A DNA stretch of 5,562 nt from Candidatus Cloacimonadota bacterium (GTDB lineage Bacteria > Cloacimonadota > Cloacimonadia > Cloacimonadales > WRIO01), in NCBI GenBank assembly GCA_009782695.1, contig WRIO01000094.1:1-5562 (forward strand). Direction: 5' to 3'. A program made the translations under genes and the position numbers. The notes beneath the pieces are model-generated. The model saw only the letters and a list, made by a program, of their open reading frames with translations, had not been told where the DNA came from and did not search any database. Within the stretch, counting starts at the first letter, position 1; each line of letters starts with the position of its first letter. Below, in pieces: positions 1-5,562 of this stretch.

Positions 1-2131
1 GCTTTGGTTTTGGTTCAGGGTTATCGCCAAATTCTCTGGTCGAAAGTGCTATCTTACCTGCTTTATCAGATTCCACTAAGCGAACTTTGATAGGGTCGCC
101 GACCTTGAAAAATTCTTCTATTTGCTTGCCGCGTGGGACTGGCAGGTGCGAAATATGACACATACCTTCTTTGTATCCATTCATAAACTTCACAAAGACG
201 CCATAATTCTCTATCCTTGCCACCACACCCTCATACCATTCTGTATTATTCGGAACAGTGACTATGCTGAGTATCAGCTCTTTTGCCCTTTCTAAATTCT
301 CTTTTTTCGGCGAGGCTATGCTTATGAGACCGCTGTCCTCTATATTTATATCCGTCTTTGTCTCTTCTATGATAGCCTTTATCACTTTACCCTGTGAACC
401 GATAACTTCGCCTAATTTACTGGGGTCCACTTGCAGAGTGTCAACTTTTGGCACATTGTCAGCTAGTTCTTTGCGAGGTTCTGCTATCACTTCATGCATA
501 TAATCCAAGATAGTGTTTCGGCTGACTTTTGCCTTTTCCAAAGCGATGGTCATTATCTCTTTTGTGATACCTTCTATCTTGATATCCATTTGCATAGCTG
601 TGATTCCGTCACGCGTGCCAGTGACTTTAAAATCCATATCTCCCAGGTGGTCTTCTAGTCCTTGGATGTCTGTAAGCACTACAAACTGGTCACCTTCCAT
701 TATCAAACCATTGGCGATACCTGCCACCGGAGCTTTGATAGGCACCCCAGCAGCCATCAGCGACAAAGCACCCACACACACAGAAGCCATCGATGATGAG
801 CCGTTTGACTCTAATATTTCAGAGACTATTCTGATAGTATAGGGGAAGTCTTCTTTGGTAGGAATCATAGATTCAAGTGCCCTTTCAGCTAATGCTCCAT
901 GACCCAGCTCACGCCTGCCAGGACCACGCATAAAGCCTGCTTCACCCACGCTAAAAGGTGGGAAGTTGTAATGTAGATAGAAAGTCTTTTTATATTCTTC
1001 GTCTAGACCGTCTATGATCTGCTCATCGTCAGCTGTGCCAAGTGTTACTGTGCCAAGTGCTTGGGTCTCACCGCGAGTAAATAACGCAGAGCCATGCACG
1101 ATAGGCAGGACATCGATTTCTATGCTGATAGGGCGTATATCATCTACTCCTCGACCGTCTGCACGGTTCTGTTCGTAAAGTATCGTGCTACGCACATATT
1201 TGGTTATCAAGTGTTCGATAGATGCCTTTATATGCCGTTCATTTTTTGCAAACTCTTCATCTCCAAGGTTTGCTGTAGTTTCTGTCAAAATATTATCGGA
1301 CAAAGCGTCTATGGCATTTTGTCTTTCTTGTTTTCCCTTCACTTGCATAGCGTCTTTGATAGCTTGACCATATTGAGTGTCCATCGGGTTCAGTATCTCG
1401 TCTGGTATGAGGTCCAAAACCACTTCTACCTTTGGTTTACCGGCTTCTTTGGCAAATTCTATTTGGGCTTGGCATAGCTTATTTATAGACAGGTGACCAG
1501 TGTAAACTGCTTCGAGCATTTTAGCCTCGGTCACTTCTTTGGCACCTGCTTCTATCATCACTACCGATGTCTCTGTGCCACCGACATTTAGTTCCAAATC
1601 TGACTTTGGCAAATCTGTAAGAGCAGGGTTTACAACTATTTCTCCGTCTATCAGTCCGACAGTGACACCTGCGATAGGACCACCAAATGGTATGTCAGAG
1701 ATACATAAAGCCGCCGAAGCTCCGATGATCCCCAATGTCGCAGGGTCATTTTCCCCATCATAAGAAAGAGGGCTGACCACTATGTGCACTGGGTTGCGAA
1801 AGCCCTCGGGGAAAAGAGGACGGATAACTCTGTCTATTAGGCGAGAAATCAAGGTTGCATTTGTAGAAGGTTTTGTCTCTCTTTTAAAAAAGCCACCTGG
1901 CACTTTACCAGAGGCATACATTTTTTCGATATAATCGACTGTAAGTGGGAAAAAATCAGTCAACTCGTTGCCTAATTTTCCCATAACTGCTGTGCAAAGT
2001 AGCACTGTCTTGCCGCATGATATTATCACTGCGCCGTTTGCTTGTTTTGCTATCTTCCCTGTTTCGAGGGTGATGGTTTTACCGTTTATTTCTACGGTCT
2101 TTTTGTACGTAGCAAAATTATGTTGTTGCAT
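1..2131 (-). CDS. pnp: Polynucleotide phosphorylase (PNPase), 3' end cut by window edge
   Basis: PNPase degrades RNA 3' to 5' by phosphorolysis, releasing nucleoside diphosphates. It is a cytoplasmic trimer and often part of the RNA degradosome. I translated 710 uninterrupted codons from the ATG at 2131-2129. The first RNase PH domain is marked by DFFPLTVDYIEKMYASGKVP (from about residue 59) and the RNA-contacting FFKR at 81-84. A helical linker follows. The catalytic second RNase PH domain starts near ADGRGVDDIRPI and holds phosphate-site serines S445-S447 and the residues D494, D500 and K502 in EDHLGDMDFK, which match E. coli D486, D492 and K494. A KH domain (GSQG loop, 578-581) and an S1 domain (about 630-700) follow. 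The last visible residues, PEPKPK, look like the usual short tail, so little is missing. An AGGAG site lies five bases before the ATG. The gene follows rpsO but is separated from it by a terminator. Family assignment is certain from the motifs. Confidence 0.98.
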   Translation of the reverse strand, partial: MQQHNFATYKKTVEINGKTITLETGKIAKQANGAVIISCGKTVLLCTAVMGKLGNELTDFFPLTVDYIEKMYASGKVPGGFFKRETKPSTNATLISRLIDRVIRPLFPEGFRNPVHIVVSPLSYDGENDPATLGIIGASAALCISDIPFGGPIAGVTVGLIDGEIVVNPALTDLPKSDLELNVGGTETSVVMIEAGAKEVTEAKMLEAVYTGHLSINKLCQAQIEFAKEAGKPKVEVVLDLIPDEILNPMDTQYGQAIKDAMQVKGKQERQNAIDALSDNILTETTANLGDEEFAKNERHIKASIEHLITKYVRSTILYEQNRADGRGVDDIRPISIEIDVLPIVHGSALFTRGETQALGTVTLGTADDEQIIDGLDEEYKKTFYLHYNFPPFSVGEAGFMRGPGRRELGHGALAERALESMIPTKEDFPYTIRIVSEILESNGSSSMASVCVGALSLMAAGVPIKAPVAGIANGLIMEGDQFVVLTDIQGLEDHLGDMDFKVTGTRDGITAMQMDIKIEGITKEIMTIALEKAKVSRNTILDYMHEVIAEPRKELADNVPKVDTLQVDPSKLGEVIGSQGKVIKAIIEETKTDINIEDSGLISIASPKKENLERAKELILSIVTVPNNTEWYEGVVARIENYGVFVKFMNGYKEGMCHISHLPVPRGKQIEEFFKVGDPIKVRLVESDKAGKIALSTREFGDNPEPKPK

Positions 2132-2136
2132 ATTTT

Positions 2137-2141
2137 CTCCT
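2137..2141 (-). promoter_or_regulatory. Ribosome binding site of pnp
   Basis: AGGAG on the minus strand, five bases before the ATG at 2131. It supports this start over any internal one. Confidence 0.8.
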
Positions 2142-2168
2142 GTTATTTGAGAGAAAAATAGAGTATAG

Positions 2169-2219
2169 TTGAGAATTGAAGATTTAGGGTGTTGTGTGCC
2201 CTAAATCCTCAAATCTCAA
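2169..2219 (-). promoter_or_regulatory. Long imperfect stem-loop in the pnp leader, possible RNase III and autoregulation site
   Basis: The two 21-base arms (2169-2189 and 2199-2219) form 19 base pairs, interrupted by two single mismatches (2175/2213 and 2180/2208), around a nine-base loop. The inner nine pairs (GATTTAGGG with CCCTAAATC) are perfect. The stem is followed on the minus strand by a mixed sequence rather than a T-run, so it is not an intrinsic terminator. It sits 37 bases before the pnp start codon and downstream of the rpsO terminator. In E. coli a leader stem-loop at the equivalent place is cleaved by RNase III, after which PNPase represses its own synthesis. The structure is seen directly; the regulatory role is inferred by position and shape. 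Confidence 0.6.
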
Positions 2220-2238
2220 TTTCAAGCCTACTTCTCTC

Positions 2239-2244
2239 ATTCTA
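2239..2244 (-). promoter_or_regulatory. Candidate -10 element of a pnp promoter
   Basis: TAGAAT on the minus strand matches TATAAT at five of six bases. It would place the transcript start at about 2232, just ahead of the leader stem-loop. I see no good -35 hexamer 16-18 bases upstream, and the surrounding region is so AT-rich that chance matches are likely. A pnp promoter somewhere between the rpsO terminator and the stem-loop is expected, because that terminator would limit read-through. Confidence 0.2.
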
Positions 2245-2290
2245 TTTATTTGATTTTTTATGATTGTTTTTATATTTCGTGATAAAAAAT

Positions 2291-2318
2291 AAAAAAGAGA
2301 GGGGAATTGCTCCCCTCT
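2291..2318 (-). terminator. Rho-independent terminator of rpsO
   Basis: On the minus strand AGAGGGGA (2318-2311) pairs perfectly with TCCCCTCT (2305-2298) around a five-base loop. One C and then six T residues (2296-2291) follow, with a second T-run a base later. The hairpin begins only three bases past the rpsO stop codon. On the plus strand it lacks a T-run, so it acts in one direction. It separates rpsO from pnp, although some read-through is possible, as in other rpsO-pnp operons. Confidence 0.9.
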
Positions 2319-2321
2319 GAT

Positions 2322-2591
2322 TTACTTTCTGAGTCCAAGCTTTTTTATGATTTTACGATACCTTTCTATATCAGTTTTTATCAGGTAATCGAGCAAATTT
2401 CTTCTTTGTCCGATGATCTTCAGAAGTCCTCTCCGAGTGGAAAAGTCTTTTTGATGAACCTTTAAGTGTTCTGTCAAGGCTTTTATCCTCTCAGATAATA
2501 TTGCTATCTGCACTTCCGAAGAACCGGTATCTGAATCATGGAGTCTATTATCTACCATAATCGCCAGCTTGGCTTGTTTAGTGATTGCCAT
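2322..2591 (-). CDS. rpsO: 30S ribosomal protein S15
   Basis: S15 is a primary binder of 16S rRNA, contacting the central-domain three-way junction early in small-subunit assembly. It also forms an intersubunit bridge. The 89-residue length is typical. The family signature is plain: [16 protein letters not shown] (21-36), H42, H46, D49, then [18 protein letters not shown] and the C-terminal [15 protein letters not shown]21, T22 and G23, H42 and D49 match the RNA-contacting residues of E. coli S15. The serine of the usual HHSRRGLL stretch is replaced here by threonine (T52 in DFSTRRGLL), a mild change. The start is fixed by AGGAGG four bases upstream and by the length. A terminator follows directly, then pnp on the same strand. 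S15 represses its own translation through its leader in several bacteria by unrelated RNA structures; whether that happens here cannot be read off. Confidence 0.98.
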   Translation of the reverse strand: MAITKQAKLAIMVDNRLHDSDTGSSEVQIAILSERIKALTEHLKVHQKDFSTRRGLLKIIGQRRNLLDYLIKTDIERYRKIIKKLGLRK

Positions 2592-2595
2592 GCAA

Positions 2596-2601
2596 CCTCC
2601 T
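2596..2601 (-). promoter_or_regulatory. Ribosome binding site of rpsO
   Basis: AGGAGG, preceded by AA to give an eight-base match to the 16S tail (AAAGGAGG), lies four bases before the rpsO ATG. It is the strongest Shine-Dalgarno site in the window, as fits a ribosomal protein gene. The spacing is slightly short. Confidence 0.85.
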
Positions 2602-2639
2602 TTATTTATTTTTTACGAATGCCAATTTATTAAACCCCC

Positions 2640-2708
2640 TTTTTTTGTAAAGTTTTTTTTTTCCGAAGTAGTAAAAAAAAAGAAGAACCCCAAATGCTTC
2701 ATTTTTTT
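2640..2708. repeat. Cluster of homopolymer A/T tracts, including an inverted T10/A9 pair
   Basis: The plus strand has T7 at 2640-2646, T10 at 2653-2662, A9 at 2673-2681 and T7 at 2702-2708, together with C5 at 2635-2639 and C4 at 2688-2691. T10 and A9 are inverted around ten bases, so transcript from either strand can fold. On the minus strand the centre reads CTTCGG, a cUUCGg tetraloop sequence. If the rpsO transcript starts further right, all of this lies in the rpsO leader. It may instead be bent or nucleoid-protein-binding DNA. The tracts are seen directly; any function is unknown. Confidence 0.5.
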
Positions 2709-2727
2709 ATGGCGTACTTTCTAGCAT

Positions 2728-2755
2728 ATTATTGTTCATTTGTAATCGGTATCAA
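2728..2755 (-). promoter_or_regulatory. Candidate rpsO promoter
   Basis: On the minus strand TTGATA (2755-2750, five of six to TTGACA) is followed after 16 bases by AATAAT (2733-2728, five of six to TATAAT). The transcript would start near 2721 and give an rpsO leader of about 130 bases containing the A/T tracts. On the plus strand TATTAT (2727-2732) overlaps the same spot and could be a -10 for the membrane protein gene, but its -35 is poor. The AT-richness makes chance matches common. Confidence 0.35.
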
Positions 2756-2803
2756 GCAAATCTTTAAAGAAGAAATCTCTTAAAATGGCTTGACAAAATA
2801 TAT

Positions 2804-2808
2804 AAGGA
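2804..2808 (+). promoter_or_regulatory. Ribosome binding site deciding a TTG start
   Basis: AAGGA lies seven bases before the TTG at 2816 but 16 bases before the first in-frame ATG at 2825. The spacing favours the TTG as the start of the membrane protein. Confidence 0.5.
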
Positions 2809-2815
2809 AATTTAT

Positions 2816-3151
2816 TTGGTCTTTATGTTGTATATATTTATTTTTCAAGTATTTTTGTTTTTTCTACTAAATTTTATTGATGCTTGGACGACTTACATCA
2901 TTATCCTGGCTATCGGGACAAAAAGCGAAGCAAACCCTATAGCTAGATTTTTCATAAATCAATTTGGTTGCTTAAAAGGGATGATTTATTTAAAGTCTAT
3001 CATAGCTTTACTATTGCCTTTGATAATATGGGCATACATCCAAGAGTCGGTAATAATGATGATAACAATTTTAGTCATAAACGCTACTTACCTTTGGGTA
3101 TGTATTCATAACTATAAAATCATTTTAAAAATCAAAAAACAGAATCAATAA
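2816..3151 (+). CDS. Small DUF5658-like integral membrane protein, function unknown
   Basis: This is a 111-residue, strongly hydrophobic protein with three likely membrane helices at about 5-33, 56-75 and 79-99 and a basic C-terminal tail (KIILKIKKQN). The first helix contains polar residues in the pattern N19, D22, T25, T26, and the following loop reads GTKSEANP (34-41). A helix-embedded Asp/Thr followed by G..E.NP, and a lysine (K60) at the head of the next helix, are features I associate with the DUF5658 family; no function is known for it. The TTG start at 2816 is chosen for its seven-base spacing from AAGGA. ATG at 2825 would remove three residues and leave the domain intact. The gene is divergent from rpsO and 143 bases ahead of gltX on the same strand, with no terminator seen between them. 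By eye it is more AT-rich than gltX, but hydrophobic codons (ATT, TTT, TTA) alone may explain this. It is very likely a real gene; the family call rests on the motif only. Confidence 0.8.
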   Translation: MVFMLYIFIFQVFLFFLLNFIDAWTTYIIILAIGTKSEANPIARFFINQFGCLKGMIYLKSIIALLLPLIIWAYIQESVIMMITILVINATYLWVCIHNYKIILKIKKQNQ

Positions 3152-3294
3152 GAAGGGACCTACAAAAAGACATTTTCTAAAAAGAGAAGGCACCACTTTG
3201 TTATGAAAAAGAGGAAGTGATTGAAAACTCCTACTTTCGTTTCGTTGATATTTAAGAGCTTGACAAAAAACTGAGTAAAAAAAAAGTTGCACGT

Positions 3295-4737
3295 ATGGAA
3301 ACTATAAACGATATACGAGTAAGATTTGCCCCAAGCCCGACGGGGTTATTGCATTTAGGAGGGGTTCGGACAGCCTTGTTTAATTACCTATTTGCTAAAA
3401 AGTATAATGGCACTTTTATTTTGCGAATAGAAGATACCGACAGGACAAGGTTTGATGAGAACTCTGTCGAAAATTTAATTAGTTCTTTGTGTCGATTGGG
3501 TCTAGATTATGATGAAGGTCCCTATAAAGAAGGCGATAGCAAGCCTTATTTTCAATCAGAAAGATTGGATATGTATCATAAACATGCGAAACAGCTGATA
3601 GACAACGGACAAGCTTATTATTGTTTTTGCACCAAAGATGAGCTGGATGATATGCGTAAAAAACAAGAGATTGCAAAAGAAACCACCAAATATGATGGTC
3701 GCTGCAAAAACCTTTCCGATACAGAAATTCAAGCAAAATTAGAGGCAAAAATCCCTTTTGTCGTTCGTATGAAAATCCCGAGTGACACAGTGTTTGATTT
3801 TGAGGATTTAGTTCGTGGAAATGTCCAGATAGCCTCTGATTTAGTAGAAGATCAGGTTATTTTAAAAGCCGATGGCTTCCCCACTTACCATTTAGCAGCT
3901 GTGATAGACGACCACTATATGCGGATATCTCATGTCTTACGAGGGGAGGAGTGGTTGTATAGCACACCCAAACACCTTTTTTTATATCAGGCTTTTGGGT
4001 GGTCCCCACCAATCTGGGTTCATTTACCTTTGCTCCTAAACACTGATAGAAGCAAGCTCAGTAAACGTCACGGCGACTTTTCTGTGAGTACTTATTTGGA
4101 TGCAGGGTATCCAAAAGAGGCTGTGATAAATTTCGTAGCTTTACTTGGCTGGCACTCAGCTGATGACAGGGAATTATTCAGCTTGGGAGAGCTTATACAA
4201 GAATTTTCATTGGAACGAATTACTAAGTCAGCTGCGATTTTCGATATAACTAAATTAGAGTGGATGAGTGGCTGGTATATTAGATCTTTACCATTGCAAG
4301 AAGTAGCTCATAAATGTCGAGTTTATTTTGAAAAAGAAGGTATCGATATACACGACGAAGTAAAATATCTAAAGGTCATCAGTAGAGCACGAGACCAAAT
4401 AAACAAACTCCCCGATATCACACTACATGCAAAGATGTTTTATACTGAAACTCCGTTAAACCAGGAATGCTCTGAAATAGTACAGCAAGATATTTCTCAA
4501 AAGGTTCTCACTTGGTTTGTGAAGGCACTACAAGAGGGAGAAGAACCTATGGACAAAGAAGCAATTCAAATCCTAGTTTCAAAATGTTCGGCAGAGCTAG
4601 GAATAAAAGGTAAGGCACTATATTTTCCGCTGCGAATCGCCTTATTCGGTGACTGTCATGGACCGGATATTCCCCTGCTAATAGATTTATATGGCAAACA
4701 GGAAAGTTTATCTAGATTGCATAAACATATCTTGTAA
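3295..4737 (+). CDS. gltX: Glutamyl-tRNA synthetase
   Basis: This enzyme charges tRNA-Glu with glutamate using ATP, in the cytoplasm. It is a class I synthetase, complete at 480 residues, close to the 471 of E. coli. The catalytic Rossmann domain opens with RFAPSPTGLLHLGG (10-23), where HLGG (20-23) is the HIGH-type motif. LRIEDTDRTR (43-52) and the KMSKS-type KLSKR (254-258) in the phrase LSKRHGDFSVSTYLDAGY follow. A zinc-type C-x-C-x24-C-x insert occupies 110-139 (C110, C112, C137), with asparagine N139 at the place of the E. coli ligand His127. The C-terminal third (about 340-480) is the helical anticodon-binding region. The ATG at 3295 gives the normal N-terminus, but no Shine-Dalgarno site is close; the leader is A-rich (A9 at 3277-3285), unlike its neighbours. 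Whether it also charges tRNA-Gln (non-discriminating type) cannot be told here. The amidohydrolase gene follows after 62 bases, probably on the same transcript. Confidence 0.98.
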   Translation: METINDIRVRFAPSPTGLLHLGGVRTALFNYLFAKKYNGTFILRIEDTDRTRFDENSVENLISSLCRLGLDYDEGPYKEGDSKPYFQSERLDMYHKHAKQLIDNGQAYYCFCTKDELDDMRKKQEIAKETTKYDGRCKNLSDTEIQAKLEAKIPFVVRMKIPSDTVFDFEDLVRGNVQIASDLVEDQVILKADGFPTYHLAAVIDDHYMRISHVLRGEEWLYSTPKHLFLYQAFGWSPPIWVHLPLLLNTDRSKLSKRHGDFSVSTYLDAGYPKEAVINFVALLGWHSADDRELFSLGELIQEFSLERITKSAAIFDITKLEWMSGWYIRSLPLQEVAHKCRVYFEKEGIDIHDEVKYLKVISRARDQINKLPDITLHAKMFYTETPLNQECSEIVQQDISQKVLTWFVKALQEGEEPMDKEAIQILVSKCSAELGIKGKALYFPLRIALFGDCHGPDIPLLIDLYGKQESLSRLHKHIL

Positions 4738-4784
4738 AGAGCCATAATTTACTAGCCTGGTGAATAGCTTTTCAAATACTTCAT

Positions 4785-4790
4785 AAGGAG
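4785..4790 (+). promoter_or_regulatory. Ribosome binding site of the amidohydrolase gene
   Basis: AAGGAG lies nine bases before the ATG at 4800. It lies in the 62-base gap after gltX, where I see no terminator hairpin, so transcription from gltX into this gene is plausible. Confidence 0.75.
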
Positions 4791-4799
4791 AAATCGCGG

Positions 4800-5562
4800 A
4801 TGGATTATATATTCCACGGGGGTGAGATATTGACCCTAGTTCCACACTTGGAAGATGTGGAAGCTGTGCTAGTTCGTGATGATAAAATAATTCTCGCAGG
4901 AAAATTCCATACTCTAAAAGCATCTGCTACAAATCCTGAAATCATAGATTTAAGAGGAAAAACTTTGCTACCTGCATTCACTGATGCTCATACTCACTTT
5001 GTGGAAACAGCAAAGCTACAGCTTATGCTCGATGTATCTGGATGTGAGACTGACGAGGTTTTATATCAGAAAATGGTAGAGTATAGAGTTTCTCACGATT
5101 TAAATAGCGTCAAATGGATAAATGGATATGGTTGGGAAAAAAGATATATTGAAGGATTTCCTAATATAAATAAAAGCTTTATCGATAAAGTGTTTCCAGA
5201 CATCCCTATCAGTATAGCAAGCAAGGATTTACACTCAACTCTTTGTAACAGTGCAGCTATGAAACTGATTTCAAAATTTCCAGAAGCAAAGCAATTAATG
5301 TCTGAAAATGGATTTTTGGGCGAGAATTGGTGGACTCTGCTCAATAAAGTAATTCCCGAATATGACTATCAAACTCTAAAAAAACTCATTCGAGACCAAA
5401 TAGCAAAGTGCCACAAAATGGGTTTGTGCGGTGTGCATTCTATGGAAAATAGGCAAACAGCCGACATAGTTTGTAATCTAGCCATGTCGGAGGACTTTTA
5501 TTTTACTTGGTATTATAGTGATTTACCAGAGGACTTTCGAAGTAATTTTTCTCCTGAAAACA
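4800..5562 (+). CDS. YtcJ-like metal-dependent amidohydrolase, 3' end cut by window edge
   Basis: This reading frame is open for 254 codons from the ATG at 4800 to the right edge, so about half of a usual 500-550-residue protein is visible. The start (MDYIFHGGEILTL) and the next strands are the small beta-sandwich typical of amidohydrolases. LLPAFTDAHTHF follows, with the metal-binding H-x-H at H64 and H66. Further on, GYGWEKRYIEGFP, then SIASKDLHSTLCNSAAM (H145) and GVHSME (H213), follow the layout of the Amidohydrolase_3 group that includes YtcJ and N-substituted formamide deformylase. These enzymes hydrolyse C-N bonds with one or two metal ions, but substrates differ widely and none can be named here. 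The remaining metal ligands would lie beyond the edge. No signal peptide is seen, so it is probably cytoplasmic. The link to gltX looks positional rather than functional. Confidence 0.9.
   Translation, partial: MDYIFHGGEILTLVPHLEDVEAVLVRDDKIILAGKFHTLKASATNPEIIDLRGKTLLPAFTDAHTHFVETAKLQLMLDVSGCETDEVLYQKMVEYRVSHDLNSVKWINGYGWEKRYIEGFPNINKSFIDKVFPDIPISIASKDLHSTLCNSAAMKLISKFPEAKQLMSENGFLGENWWTLLNKVIPEYDYQTLKKLIRDQIAKCHKMGLCGVHSMENRQTADIVCNLAMSEDFYFTWYYSDLPEDFRSNFSPEN

Noticed and set aside
258..2150. Several plus-strand open frames (258-503, 513-842, 1094-1477, 1185-1367, 1539-1763, 1968-2150)
   Set aside because: All lie almost wholly antisense to pnp, whose 710-codon frame is supported by catalytic motifs throughout. 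Their translations show no family features.
2761..2770. Perfect ten-base palindrome TCTTTAAAGA upstream of the membrane protein gene
   Set aside because: Too short and too AT-rich to call an operator; such palindromes are expected by chance in this composition and no second copy was seen.
3203..3220. Tiny frame ATG AAA AAG AGG AAG TGA between the membrane protein gene and gltX
   Set aside because: Only five codons, with no convincing ribosome binding site and no sign of a leader-peptide attenuator such as competing hairpins.
3152..3294. Search for a terminator or T-box-like leader before gltX
   Set aside because: I found no stable stem followed by a T-run and no T-box-like sequence; the 143 bases look like plain AT-rich spacer apart from the TTGACA element.
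3479..3748. Minus-strand open frame inside gltX
   Set aside because: Fully antisense to a well-conserved part of the glutamyl-tRNA synthetase; no recognisable motif.
4708..5344. Minus-strand open frames at 4708-4923 and 5093-5344
   Set aside because: Antisense to the end of gltX and to the amidohydrolase, whose frame carries the H-x-H motif and a ribosome binding site.

Overview
The window is an AT-rich stretch of bacterial chromosome made of core housekeeping genes. It has no mobile element, CRISPR array, tRNA or rRNA that I can see. Shine-Dalgarno sites are clear in front of four of the five genes. Ile is often encoded by ATA. The proteins are ordinary bacterial types. The lineage cannot be fixed from the sequence alone; a low-GC Gram-negative group (an FCB-type phylum or a spirochaete relative) is a guess.

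Left part, minus strand (1-2591): this is the widely conserved pair rpsO (ribosomal protein S15) followed by pnp (polynucleotide phosphorylase). A strong intrinsic terminator lies immediately after rpsO. The pnp leader then carries a long imperfect stem-loop 37 bases before the pnp start. This matches in plan the E. coli rpsO-pnp region, where RNase III cuts a leader hairpin and PNPase then represses its own message. pnp runs off the left edge just after its S1 domain, so only a short tail is missing.

Middle (2592-2815): a divergent intergenic region of about 220 bases, full of homopolymer A/T tracts. It must hold the rpsO promoter and leader on the minus strand and any promoter of the small membrane protein on the plus strand.

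Right part, plus strand (2816-5562): a 111-residue membrane protein resembling the DUF5658 family, then gltX (glutamyl-tRNA synthetase, complete), then 62 bases later an amidohydrolase of the YtcJ-like (Amidohydrolase_3) type that runs off the right edge. The last two probably share a transcript. The membrane protein may be separate, since 143 non-coding bases lie between it and gltX.

The genes do not form a visible dedicated pathway. rpsO, pnp and gltX belong to translation and RNA turnover, and the other two are functionally unassigned. I found no convincing new biological system. The points most worth a second look are the pnp leader stem-loop, the A/T-tract rpsO leader, and the altered fourth zinc ligand in the glutamyl-tRNA synthetase.
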